Source: Flammeovirgaceae bacterium UBA6059
GTDB taxonomy: Bacteria; Bacteroidota; Bacteroidia; Cytophagales; Cyclobacteriaceae
Assembly: GCA_002435755.1 (NCBI GenBank)
Contig: DIYH01000044.1
Coordinates: forward strand, 1-54,266
DNA: 54,266 nucleotides
Direction of reading: 5' to 3'
Part shown: in pieces, positions 17,846 to 26,093 of the stretch
Numbering within the stretch: position 1 is the first letter of the stretch
Layout of the letters: each line of letters opens with the position of its first letter
Translations under genes and position numbers: made by a program
Notes under the pieces: model-generated
The model's database searches: none
What the model was told of the DNA's origin: nothing
What the model saw: the letters and a program-made list of their open reading frames with translations, nothing else

Positions 17846-18937
17846 TTGAAAAGTTCATATCTAACATTGCAAGTCCTCTTCCTCACACCTTATCCAAGAG
17901 ATACTGCTCCCTCGCAACGCTTTCGGTTTGAACTGTTCTATGAATTGCTTAAGGACCAGGGTATAGCGTTTGAAACCAAGAGTTTTTGGGACGAACAAGG
18001 GTGGAATCTATTGTATGAACAGGATAGAATCATAACTAAGCTATGGTCATTGATTACGGCCTTCGGCAGAAGAAAATGGTTAATGCTTAACCTTGGAAGC
18101 TATGATTTCATTTTTGTTCATCGTGAAGTAGCTCCTGTAGGCCCGCCGATATTTGAGTGGTACATTTCGAAAATCCTGAAGAAGAAGGTTATCTATGACT
18201 TTGATGATGCCATATGGCTTGCTAATACCTCTGAACAGAACAGCCTGGCAGGTCGGTTAAAATGGCACGGTAAAGTCCGCAACGTTTGCCGCTGGAGCCG
18301 GAAGGTATCTGTAGGCAATGAATATCTGGGTGAATTTGCCTGGCAATACAATGAACGAGTCAAAATACTACCTACAATTGTTGATACGGCTGTTCATCGA
18401 CCTATGGCCCAACAAACAACGAACAGTAACCAACGACCAACTATTGGTTGGACAGGATCACATTCCACACTAAAGTACCTTTTACCACTTCTACCACTTC
18501 TTCAAAGCCTTGAAAAGGAGTATGATTTTATTTTTATGGTAATTGCAGACCGAGATCCACGACCGGATTTAAAGAATTATCACTTTGTGAGGTGGTCCAA
18601 GGACAAGGAAATCGAAGACCTTAATCTGATCGACATGGGCATAATGCCTCTTGAGAATGATCAGTGGTCCAAGGGAAAATGTGGTTTCAAGGCTATCCAA
18701 TATGGAGCTATTGGGATTCCTGCTTTGGTTTCACCAGTTGGGGTCAATACGCAAATTGTAGAACATGAGATTACTGGGTTTCATTGCCATACGGAGAAGG
18801 ATTGGATATCAGCGCTGAAAAAGCTGCTGGCAGATGAAGATTTAAGAAGCAAAATGGGGCGCGCAGGTCGCCAAAGAATTAAACAGCGTTATTCTCTTGA
18901 ATCTCAAAAACAGGCTTTCCTTCAATTGTTTGATTGA
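17846..18937 (+). CDS. Glycosyltransferase, GT4-like
   Basis: A 363-residue GT-B protein. The N-terminus QVLFLTPYPRDTAPSQRFRF is typical of a group of Bacteroidota transferases that bind the acceptor through a Pro-Arg-x-x-x-P/S-x-x-x-R loop. YDFDDAIWL near residue 115 and, in the donor domain, CGFKAIQYGAIGIPAL support a GT4 assignment. No ATG opens the frame: TTG at 17846 follows an in-frame TAA, and TTG at 17867 (just before QVLFL) would give a more usual N-terminus. It is the rightmost gene of the glycan cluster and converges on the TPR gene. Confidence 0.8.
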   Translation: MKSSYLTLQVLFLTPYPRDTAPSQRFRFELFYELLKDQGIAFETKSFWDEQGWNLLYEQDRIITKLWSLITAFGRRKWLMLNLGSYDFIFVHREVAPVGPPIFEWYISKILKKKVIYDFDDAIWLANTSEQNSLAGRLKWHGKVRNVCRWSRKVSVGNEYLGEFAWQYNERVKILPTIVDTAVHRPMAQQTTNSNQRPTIGWTGSHSTLKYLLPLLPLLQSLEKEYDFIFMVIADRDPRPDLKNYHFVRWSKDKEIEDLNLIDMGIMPLENDQWSKGKCGFKAIQYGAIGIPALVSPVGVNTQIVEHEITGFHCHTEKDWISALKKLLADEDLRSKMGRAGRQRIKQRYSLESQKQAFLQLFD

Positions 18938-18987
18938 AGCGGAGATTCTATAGATTATCATATCACTAGATATTAACTATTAACCGT

Positions 18988-20187
18988 CTACAATGCCTTC
19001 ATAGCTGCTTTCGCCCTTTTATTAGCATCATCACTTCTGCTGGTTCTTCGACGGACTTCTTTATAGTACTGCTTCGCTAGGGCCTTGTCCTCTATCTCTG
19101 TTAGCTTACCAAGACTTAACAATGAATACACGGTATAACCACGTTTCTCATCTCCTGTGGCATCACCATATTTTACAGCCATGGTATAGTATTTTTTAGC
19201 TTCATCAGATCGATTCCAATTCTTATAAATCTCACCAAGAAAAAATGTAGCATACCTTGCGCTGTTAAATTCATAACCCGTATAGGCGCTATCGAGTCGG
19301 TTGAGAATGGATAAGGCTTCCTTCTCGCAAGCACGATAACGACCCGTATGATACAGTAGTCTGGTATAATAGCGATGGAAATAAGGGTTCAGTGGAAATG
19401 TCTCAGCCAGATATTGTGAGATTTGGAGACTTTCTAATGAACCGTTGGGTTCGGTCGCTAGTATTCGCATCAAGAAGTATTGTGCTTCAGTCCGTGTGTA
19501 GAAGGCATTTCTGGCGACTTGCTTGAGTTGCTGAATGCCTAATTCCTTATCTCCCTTCTCAAAAAAGATCATCATAGGTCTTAGAAGAGGGTAGTTGTCC
19601 GGTACCCATTCGCGGTAGTAGTTAAACAACCCATCACCAAAAAGTAGCTCTGGGCTAAACTCCTCATTGCCACGTATTTCATCTAAATAGCTCAAGGCGT
19701 TCTTTCCTGCCAGGGCAGCCTTACGCCAATTGCGCCGCTCAGACTCTAACCTGCCTATAAAGGAGTAAGTTGCAGCAAGAAAGAATGCCCCCTCAACCTT
19801 ACTCCCACGTTCATAAATCCGCTCAGAAAGAACTAGAGAAGTGTCCATGTAAGCCCTGAACTGATCATCATATCGAGTCTCGTCGATATCGGGCATGATG
19901 CGCCACCACTGACTTAGGCCCATCAAAAAGTAGGGCAGGGGATGCCACCCATGCTTTTGTTTTAGCCAACGAAATTGTTTGTCTGCCTCTGCAAACTTGA
20001 AATTGTACATGTCATTGATCGCCTGGTTGGCATCCATTTGTACAAGCTCATCCAGCAGTAGGGTTGGTATAGAGTCAGGAGGATCAGTGGGTCGATCTGA
20101 GGTGGTTGCTAGTTGTGGAACTTCTGCTACAGCAATAATCACCTGTATAAAACAAAACAGTCCGGTGGTCAGACATCTCATCTTCAT
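18988..20187 (-). CDS. Secreted TPR-repeat protein
   Basis: A 399-residue protein with a signal peptide (MKMRCLTTGLFCFIQVIIAVAEVP, cut near residue 22). The remainder is helical with repeats of the tetratricopeptide type, for example around FKFAEADKQFRWLKQ, RYDEAKKYYTMAVKYG-like segments and ALAKQYYKEVRRR. Such repeats mediate protein contacts in the periplasm or outer membrane. No enzymatic motif is seen. It stands alone on its strand between the glycan cluster and the Lrp gene, so a role in surface assembly is only a guess. A consensus-like promoter precedes it. Confidence 0.75.
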   Translation of the reverse strand: MKMRCLTTGLFCFIQVIIAVAEVPQLATTSDRPTDPPDSIPTLLLDELVQMDANQAINDMYNFKFAEADKQFRWLKQKHGWHPLPYFLMGLSQWWRIMPDIDETRYDDQFRAYMDTSLVLSERIYERGSKVEGAFFLAATYSFIGRLESERRNWRKAALAGKNALSYLDEIRGNEEFSPELLFGDGLFNYYREWVPDNYPLLRPMMIFFEKGDKELGIQQLKQVARNAFYTRTEAQYFLMRILATEPNGSLESLQISQYLAETFPLNPYFHRYYTRLLYHTGRYRACEKEALSILNRLDSAYTGYEFNSARYATFFLGEIYKNWNRSDEAKKYYTMAVKYGDATGDEKRGYTVYSLLSLGKLTEIEDKALAKQYYKEVRRRTSRSDDANKRAKAAMKAL

Positions 20188-20219
20188 CCCTCAAAACTGT
20201 GGTACAATGTGCTACTTGA

Positions 20220-20250
20220 CAAAACTAAGCATTGCTTCTGATGCAACAAC
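20220..20250 (-). promoter_or_regulatory. Promoter of the TPR gene (Bacteroidota type)
   Basis: On the minus strand GTTG (20247-20250), 19 bp, then TAGTTTTG (20220-20227). The -7 element matches TAnnTTTG exactly and the spacing is ideal. The ATG is about 33 bp downstream. Confidence 0.55.
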
Positions 20251-20439
20251 GCCTTTTACACGTTGATAGTTGCAACGGACTTTGTGTTTTGGAAGACCAT
20301 AATTGTTACTAGAATAAATAGCCAAAAGGAGCCCTCGATCTGGTAACTTTTCGGTTAAAGTGCGGGGTGACTAAGTATATTTGGCAAAACGGTTGTTTTA
20401 CTTCAGAAAATAGTTTTTTACCCCTATCGGCGAAATGCT

Positions 20440-20470
20440 TTTAGAATATTTGCCATTATCAATAACTTTG
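20440..20470 (+). promoter_or_regulatory. Promoter of the Lrp/AsnC gene (Bacteroidota type)
   Basis: TTTA (20440-20443), 19 bp, then TAACTTTG (20463-20470), which fits TAnnTTTG exactly with a one-base departure in the -33 box. The ATG lies 32 bp downstream. Confidence 0.55.
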
Positions 20471-20502
20471 AAACGAATATTATTTCGTGTTAACCAGAAG
20501 AG

Positions 20503-20976
20503 ATGCCCACTAACTTAAAAATTGACCAGACTGACCGAAAGATATTGGAAATACTTCAAGCCAACGCTAAGATTACCAATGCGCAGTTGTCAAAAGAGAT
20601 AGGCCTATCACCTGCTCCTACCCTGGAGAGAGTCAAGAAGCTTGAAAACTCCGGTGTAATTAAGAGTTACCATGCACAATTAGATACCGGCACCATTGGT
20701 CTTGGGGTAAATACTTTTGTGATGGTTACTCTCAAAGGACACAACAAAAAGAACATTGATCTCTTTTTAGATGAGATCAACAGAATCGAGGATGTCATCG
20801 AATGCCATCATATTACCGGATCAGGAGACTTCATTTTACGTGTGATCGCTAAGGATATTACATCTTATCAGAAACTGATGCTTGAGAAAGTAAGCGAGAT
20901 AGAGGTAGTTGATAGTCTGCAGTCAATGATTATCTTGTCCACGTTCAAGGATAGCAAGGTAATGCCGATTCCTTAG
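20503..20976 (+). CDS. Lrp/AsnC family transcriptional regulator
   Basis: A 157-residue DNA-binding protein of the usual family length. The N-terminal helix-turn-helix spans about 5-60 (IDQTDRKILEILQANAKITNAQLSKEIGLSPAPTLERVKKL, quoted here by its ends IDQTDRKIL and ERVKKL). The C-terminal RAM/AsnC ligand-binding domain includes ECHHITGSGDFILRV, whose Gly-x-Gly-Asp is the effector-site loop. Such proteins form octamers and respond to amino acids. It lies 22 bp upstream of a PyrR-like phosphoribosyltransferase, so the two are probably one operon, but whether it regulates nucleotide or amino acid metabolism is unknown. Confidence 0.93.
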   Translation: MPTNLKIDQTDRKILEILQANAKITNAQLSKEIGLSPAPTLERVKKLENSGVIKSYHAQLDTGTIGLGVNTFVMVTLKGHNKKNIDLFLDEINRIEDVIECHHITGSGDFILRVIAKDITSYQKLMLEKVSEIEVVDSLQSMIILSTFKDSKVMPIP

Positions 20977-20998
20977 CCCGAAGCTAGAGTCATACCTA

Positions 20999-21499
20999 AT
21001 GAAAGATTTGATATACAGCGCAGACAAAGTGCGCGGCACTATCCTCAGGATGGCCTATGAGATTTATGAGCACAATCTAGGGGAGACAGAGATAGTGATG
21101 GCAGGTGTTCGCAACCAGGGTTATGAATTGGCCCGCTTAGTGAAGACAGAGTTGGAGCAGATTTCACCCATGACCATCAGCCTTATAGGTGTGAAGATGG
21201 ACAAGCGGCAGCCATATGCCAGCGATATTACATTAGATGATATTGAGGAGGTAGAACTAGATGACAAGGTCCTTATCGTGGTGGACGATGTGCTCAATTC
21301 CGGTAGGACCTTCGCATACTGTCTCAAAACATTACTTCAATACAAGTTCAGGAAAATCGAATTGGCCGTGCTCGTAAACAGGAGTCATAAGCAATTTCCT
21401 GTTTCAGCCAAGTACAAGGGGTATGACCTGTCCACCACGATCAGCGACTATGTGGAGGTAAAAATCACGGACCAGGTCGATATTCGACTCCACGACTGA
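20999..21499 (+). CDS. PyrR-like phosphoribosyltransferase
   Basis: A 166-residue type I phosphoribosyltransferase. The PRPP-binding loop is VLIVVDDVLNSGRT (91-104) with the acidic pair Asp96-Asp97. VNRSHKQFPVSAKYKG (127-141) matches the PyrR region that contacts uracil (usually R-G-H-R-E-L-P). PyrR proteins either regulate pyrimidine operons by binding RNA or act as uracil phosphoribosyltransferases. No PyrR RNA site was recognised nearby, so the enzymatic role is the safer reading. It is probably co-transcribed with the Lrp-type gene. Confidence 0.82.
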   Translation: MKDLIYSADKVRGTILRMAYEIYEHNLGETEIVMAGVRNQGYELARLVKTELEQISPMTISLIGVKMDKRQPYASDITLDDIEEVELDDKVLIVVDDVLNSGRTFAYCLKTLLQYKFRKIELAVLVNRSHKQFPVSAKYKGYDLSTTISDYVEVKITDQVDIRLHD

Positions 21500-21533
21500 G
21501 TGTATAACTGTCACAGGTCAGCGGAGTTTACCT

Positions 21534-22571
21534 CTACCTGTAGAGATTAGGCTTTCTAAAAACCATCATCAAGCTAAGCTTTACCAATTCGCCCATGTTC
21601 TTGCACTTCAGGAAATCCTTGTCGTCGTAAAATCGGTACAGGTCTTCTTTCAGGCTATCAATATAGTCTGGCTTAGATAAGGTATCGGAACACATGGACT
21701 CCATCAGGTCTTTGATTTTGTGGCGTGCTGAAGTCATGCGATTGGCAATCATAGCGCGCTCCTCGCGTTGATACTGCCTTACTGTAGCTGGGGTCATATG
21801 ACGCAATCCGAGCTCAATCAATGGATTATTCTGCTTAAAATATTGAGGTAGATAGATGGCCTTGCGCCCCTCATAGGACTGCTGATCAAAATCAATAGCC
21901 CTGATGCGATAGGAGATCTCCTCAAAATCAGGTGTAACATCAACCACAAAATTACTGGAGTGCATATCTCCGAGTAGTCTCACAAAACAGCGCTCATTGA
22001 ACTTTACAAATTCCTTGGCCAGGCGTATCTCATTCAGGCTTTTATCATTGAGATGAAACTTTATGAACTGGTCCCCTGGTATCCCAATGATGTGTTCTTC
22101 GATCAAGGTATCCATGTGAACGATGAAGTTCATACGGTTGGGAGATAACAGATGCTCCAGCTCAAGGCCGTACAAGCGCGAAGCGTCAGCATTTTTGATA
22201 TAGAAGTAGTCAAAATTATCGTTGATATTATTGACCATCCTGATACGGAATGGTTGTGTATTCCCATATACACATAGATCAATACGGTCAACATAGAGAT
22301 GCTCCATGACTTCCATGTCCCCACTCGCCTTGAGAATGGAGTAAATCTTTTTCAGCGCCAGATGGATTCTGGACATATCATCCTGGGAGTAAAAGACTGT
22401 TTCCCAAAGTGTATCGGCACCAGTTTTATCATAGAGAGGTATTGAATTTTCGTATCGCAGGAGGTCCTCATAGTGGATCGGTACATCGATCACGCGTTCG
22501 TAGCGCTTGAGATATTCTCGGAGAGGTACAGAGACCTTAAAAGGGATTTTCTTTTTGCTTATGATAGCCAT
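21534..22571 (-). CDS. Uncharacterised protein with kinase-fold catalytic residues
   Basis: I do not know a named family for this 345-residue protein, but it keeps the landmarks of a protein-kinase-like fold. DYFYIKNADASRLYGLELEH (121-140) offers a Lys126 and Glu138 pair. TLIEEHIIGIPGD (155-167) looks like the hinge. LLGDMHSSNFVV (199-210) matches the catalytic loop Gly-Asp-x-His-x-x-Asn (Asp202, Asn207), and AIDFD (225-229) is the metal-binding DFG equivalent. Sugar and LPS kinases (WaaP, KdkA, InaA types) and HipA-like proteins share this arrangement. Together with the adjacent glycosyltransferase and LpxH-like genes, an envelope-lipid or sugar kinase is a reasonable inference. No signal peptide. 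Confidence 0.55.
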   Translation of the reverse strand: MAIISKKKIPFKVSVPLREYLKRYERVIDVPIHYEDLLRYENSIPLYDKTGADTLWETVFYSQDDMSRIHLALKKIYSILKASGDMEVMEHLYVDRIDLCVYGNTQPFRIRMVNNINDNFDYFYIKNADASRLYGLELEHLLSPNRMNFIVHMDTLIEEHIIGIPGDQFIKFHLNDKSLNEIRLAKEFVKFNERCFVRLLGDMHSSNFVVDVTPDFEEISYRIRAIDFDQQSYEGRKAIYLPQYFKQNNPLIELGLRHMTPATVRQYQREERAMIANRMTSARHKIKDLMESMCSDTLSKPDYIDSLKEDLYRFYDDKDFLKCKNMGELVKLSLMMVFRKPNLYR

Positions 22572-22666
22572 ACAATGACTTTCTAAGCATCAATTTAGCT
22601 AATGGCATTCATTTTCGATGTGAGTGAGCTACCGCAATGAGCTCGATCCCAGCATATGACCTAAGG

Positions 22667-23755
22667 CTACACCACAGATTTTAGTGCAGATAAGATCATT
22701 TTATTGGAACTGTCAGCCCAATCTTTGAATGTGGAGGATACATCTTTATGATGGGGCAGATAATTCATCAATACGTCAAGATCAAAAGTATCATGAGACA
22801 CTCCAGCTCCAGAGTCTACTGCATCTATGGCATTGCAGGCTTGCTCAAAATGGCCTTCAACGGGTACCATCATGATAGGCTTACCTAAATACATAGCTTC
22901 ACAAATAGACTCGAAACCAGCAGTACTTACGTAAGCCTTACTTCCAGCCATTTTTTTAAGGAACTTGACATCATTGATCTTGTGGAAAGTCAAGTGATCA
23001 TCAATCTTGGTGACTTCCTCCGCACCCTTTTTGTCCCAAAAAAACTCTAGCGCTACGTCAGCATTCCGGTGATGCCACTGCATTATCTCATCGCTATATC
23101 CATCATTGAGCAGGTAGCCATGGATGTACTCTCCATTAGTTGAGTTTAGTGCTTTGATTTCCTTTCTTAACAATGGGGGTACTATCGTCAGGCCATCATG
23201 TTTCCGGTAGGGTCTAAACGACAGGGCTAAATAAAGACGTGCCCTGTAACCTGAGATCCAGTTGAGCAACCTGAACATGAGGGTGTCAAACCTGCGACCA
23301 GGGACAAACTTAAAATCGGGGTGTTCAGCTAAAAACTGGTGGGCAACAACGACCCAAGGCACCTTAGGTCTGTATCTCAGACAATACAAGCCTCCAAACA
23401 TGTCATAAAAGTTGATGACCATATCAGGCTTGTCTTCGACAATGACCTTATGGATCTTTTTAAGTTCGCTGAGGTACAGCCCAGTACGTTGCAGGTTTTG
23501 GAGGATTGTTGGGACAAGCTGAATGGACTTATTGTTCTTGTCTGTCACAAAGTTAGGACTCTGTAGCAGAGTGACAGGACTGTCAATCTTCTCTTTGAAG
23601 TAAGCTGGAACCACTCGCCTATTGCTATTGCCCACAAAGACATGACTGATATCATGCCCGTCTTCTAAAAGCATTTGGCTCAATGCCAATGCCTGGGTCA
23701 TATGTCCTCTACCCTCGCCTTGTACGAGAAATACGAATCGCATGGAAGAACTCAT
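22667..23755 (-). CDS. MurG/UGT-like glycosyltransferase (GT-B)
   Basis: A 362-residue GT-B protein. FLVQGEGRGHMTQAL near residues 9-23 is the glycine-rich nucleotide/acceptor loop (Gly-x-Gly-x-G-H) of MurG, diacylglycerol glucosyltransferases and related enzymes. The late STAGFESICEAMYLGKPIMMVP is the donor-binding segment, with the conserved Gly-x-x-Ser and Glu-Ala. It is encoded 3 bp downstream of the LpxH-like gene, probably in one transcript. A lipid-linked sugar acceptor is plausible from family and context, but unproven. Confidence 0.8.
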   Translation of the reverse strand: MSSSMRFVFLVQGEGRGHMTQALALSQMLLEDGHDISHVFVGNSNRRVVPAYFKEKIDSPVTLLQSPNFVTDKNNKSIQLVPTILQNLQRTGLYLSELKKIHKVIVEDKPDMVINFYDMFGGLYCLRYRPKVPWVVVAHQFLAEHPDFKFVPGRRFDTLMFRLLNWISGYRARLYLALSFRPYRKHDGLTIVPPLLRKEIKALNSTNGEYIHGYLLNDGYSDEIMQWHHRNADVALEFFWDKKGAEEVTKIDDHLTFHKINDVKFLKKMAGSKAYVSTAGFESICEAMYLGKPIMMVPVEGHFEQACNAIDAVDSGAGVSHDTFDLDVLMNYLPHHKDVSSTFKDWADSSNKMILSALKSVV

Positions 23756-23758
23756 GTG

Positions 23759-24631
23759 CTAAGCCTCTTTGCTCAATCTATCCGATAGGATATGCAAAGG
23801 TATAGGTTCGTCATCGTCATCATCTTCGTCATCATTATAATTATCACTGATGGACTTGAGATAAGAGTTAGACTGGGTGTAATGGCTCAGTTGCCAGTGA
23901 CCATTATGATCTTCCGTCAAGGCGCTAAGACTTTCAACCCAGTCACCAGAGTTGTAGTAGAAAGTATCATTGATAGTCTTCATGGCGGGCTGATGTATAT
24001 GACCACAGATGATACCATCATAGCCCTTGGCTTTGGCAAGGTCTGATAACTGCTGCTCAAAGTCATCTACAAAACTGACTGCAGCCTTCACTTTGGACTT
24101 GATGTTTTGCGATAGAGAATAATAGGGTAAGCCCCTGCGCATTCGCCGTTGATTGTACTGGTAGTTGAGCCATAGTAGGAAGGTGTATCCTACGTCACCG
24201 AGCTTGGCTATCCACGTCAGATTAGATGTGACCGTATCGAACACGTCACCATGGACAATATAAAATCGCTTGCCATTGGATTCGTATGTCATCTCACGTC
24301 GTATCCGTATGTTGCCCATATCGAGAGGCATCACCTGGTCTAAAAAATCATCGTGATTACCTCGTAGATAGGTGACCTGTGTACCATCCTCTTCGACCAT
24401 CTTGAGAATCCGCTTAAAAAACTTGGTATGACGCTTCTTCCACTTACCAGACTTTTTCAAACGCCATCCATCAATAATATCACCATTGAGGATGAGATTA
24501 TCACATTTGTACTGTTTGAGAAAGTTGGTGACTTCTTTGGCCTTGGAACCCTTCGTGCCAAGGTGAACATCAGATATAACGATAGTCTTGAGGTGCTCTT
24601 TCAAACTTTCCTGGTTTGAACAAAGTTGCAA
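23759..24631 (-). CDS. LpxH-like metallophosphoesterase (UDP-diacylglucosamine diphosphatase family)
   Basis: A 290-residue calcineurin-like phosphoesterase. Metal ligands are Asp21 and His23 (SDVHLG), Asp51 (NGDIIDGW), Asn92-His93 (RGNHDD), and later VHGDVFD and CGHIHQPA. The order and the N-terminal position agree with UDP-2,3-diacylglucosamine hydrolases that make lipid X. It is longer than typical LpxH and ends in a very acidic stretch of Asp residues (about 271-279, NDDEDDDDDEP). There is no ATG in frame: TTG at 24631 follows a TGA, and another TTG at codon 10 would give the shorter MKEHLKTIVISD. The exact substrate is not certain because this subfamily includes non-LpxH members. Confidence 0.75.
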   Translation of the reverse strand: MQLCSNQESLKEHLKTIVISDVHLGTKGSKAKEVTNFLKQYKCDNLILNGDIIDGWRLKKSGKWKKRHTKFFKRILKMVEEDGTQVTYLRGNHDDFLDQVMPLDMGNIRIRREMTYESNGKRFYIVHGDVFDTVTSNLTWIAKLGDVGYTFLLWLNYQYNQRRMRRGLPYYSLSQNIKSKVKAAVSFVDDFEQQLSDLAKAKGYDGIICGHIHQPAMKTINDTFYYNSGDWVESLSALTEDHNGHWQLSHYTQSNSYLKSISDNYNDDEDDDDDEPIPLHILSDRLSKEA

Positions 24632-24719
24632 TCCTCATATTTCTTGTGCGTTACAACATTATTAAGGCTGAGGTACCATTTCTCTATGGATTGGCACCTA
24701 CTTCATCGTAGGTTAACAG

Positions 24720-26093
24720 TTATGCGCTAAATCTAAGTGTAAATTCAGTGCCCTCGTCTATGATTGAGTTCACGGCAATCGATCCTTTATGTTTACGCAT
24801 GATCTGCTTACTCAGACTGAGTCCAATACCTGATCCTCCTTTTTTTGTGGTGAAAAAAGGAATAAAAATTTTCTTCAGCGCTTCTTCTTCGATACCTGGG
24901 CCATTGTCTTCGATTTTGATCATCACTCCCCCACCATCGGCATGATTTGCATGGACAATTAGCTGACGTTGTTTCCCTTCGATATCATCCTCAGCTAGTG
25001 CTTGAATAGCATTTTTGATAAGGTTGATCAATACCTGTTCGATCTGTTCTTTATCTGCACTTATCTTTAAGTCTTCAGGTTCCACTTTGAAGTCCAGAGT
25101 GATGTTTTCCTTTTCCATATCAAACTTTAGCAACAGTAAGTTTTGTTGCAGCATATCGTGGACTGAAACGTCCTCGAAATTCGGAATTGGTATTCTGGTA
25201 AGGTTGCGGAAATCACTCACAAACTTGATCAGCCCCTCACTACGGCGATGTATGGTTTTTACCGCAAGGTGGATGTCTTCGACTTCTTCATTCGTGATAT
25301 GATTGACATTTTGGTCATTGTTGAGCTGGACTTCAAGCTCACCCTCAACAGTGGCTGCTAGTGACGAGATGGGCGTCACTGAGTTCATGATCTCATGTGT
25401 GAGTACCCTGATAAGGTTTTGCCAGGCCTCCATTTCCTTTTCCTCCAATTCACTTTGGATATTTTGGATAGATACCAGCTTGAACTCCTTATCTCTTAAT
25501 GTCAGTTCAATCGCATATATAGCCAGCTGTACTTCATCACCTGCTTTAGATATTTTGACAAGATCCCGACCACCTGTTTTGAGCATTTTGAAGCTATCGA
25601 CCAACTGGACACTGACATTGCTGAGCTGTTTGATGTTCTTGATCTGACTAATGTTAAGCAGGTTTTTAGCAGCGCTATTGATGATCTGTATCTCTCCCTG
25701 TCGATCGAATGTAATGATGCCTATACCTACATGTTGAACTATGGTTTTGAGATAGTGGTATTGCGCTTCCTTTTCGGCACGGATCTCACGAAATTTTTTG
25801 ATCACATTATTGAATTCCTCGTAAATAGCATCCGCCGGAGTGCCCGTAGCATGTGTGGTATAGGTATGTGAAAAGTCGTCGTATTTGATTGAGTTAAGAA
25901 AGCCCTTCAATTCATTGTTGGTCTTGTCTAGAAATCTGAACAGAGAATGAACCTCAAAAGCGATCAATAGAAAGACAAGAAACTTGGTGAGGTCGTAAGA
26001 CTCATTATAGACCAAATGGGTAAATAGAAATATGGTGGCCACTAATACGGCCACTCTAAAAACTAGATTATTTCTGAAGTTATTAAAGCCCAT
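24720..26093 (-). CDS. NtrY-like sensor histidine kinase
   Basis: A 457-residue membrane sensor. Two hydrophobic segments (about 10-28 and 37-52) are followed by a PAS-like region (about 110-210) without an obvious cofactor site. The dimerisation domain has the phospho-acceptor His233 in VLTHEIMNSVTPISSL, and the ATPase domain carries NLIKNAIQAL (N box), DNGPGI (G1) and GSGIGLSLSKQIM (G2). This matches the NtrY/NtrB-like group. It overlaps the regulator gene by 11 bp and surely pairs with it. The short sensor region between the helices has little periplasmic sequence, so the signal may be membrane-derived or internal. Confidence 0.9.
   Translation of the reverse strand: MGFNNFRNNLVFRVAVLVATIFLFTHLVYNESYDLTKFLVFLLIAFEVHSLFRFLDKTNNELKGFLNSIKYDDFSHTYTTHATGTPADAIYEEFNNVIKKFREIRAEKEAQYHYLKTIVQHVGIGIITFDRQGEIQIINSAAKNLLNISQIKNIKQLSNVSVQLVDSFKMLKTGGRDLVKISKAGDEVQLAIYAIELTLRDKEFKLVSIQNIQSELEEKEMEAWQNLIRVLTHEIMNSVTPISSLAATVEGELEVQLNNDQNVNHITNEEVEDIHLAVKTIHRRSEGLIKFVSDFRNLTRIPIPNFEDVSVHDMLQQNLLLLKFDMEKENITLDFKVEPEDLKISADKEQIEQVLINLIKNAIQALAEDDIEGKQRQLIVHANHADGGGVMIKIEDNGPGIEEEALKKIFIPFFTTKKGGSGIGLSLSKQIMRKHKGSIAVNSIIDEGTEFTLRFSA

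Larger units (their letters stand above)
20188..20502. other. Divergent intergenic region, two promoters, no gene
   Basis: This 315-bp gap separates the divergent TPR and Lrp genes. It contains one promoter candidate on each strand (listed separately) and nothing else that reads as a gene. Confidence 0.6.

Noticed and set aside
20449..20470. TTTG at 20449 as -33 partner of the Lrp promoter
   Set aside because: Only 10 bp separate it from the -7 box; TTTA at 20440 fits better.
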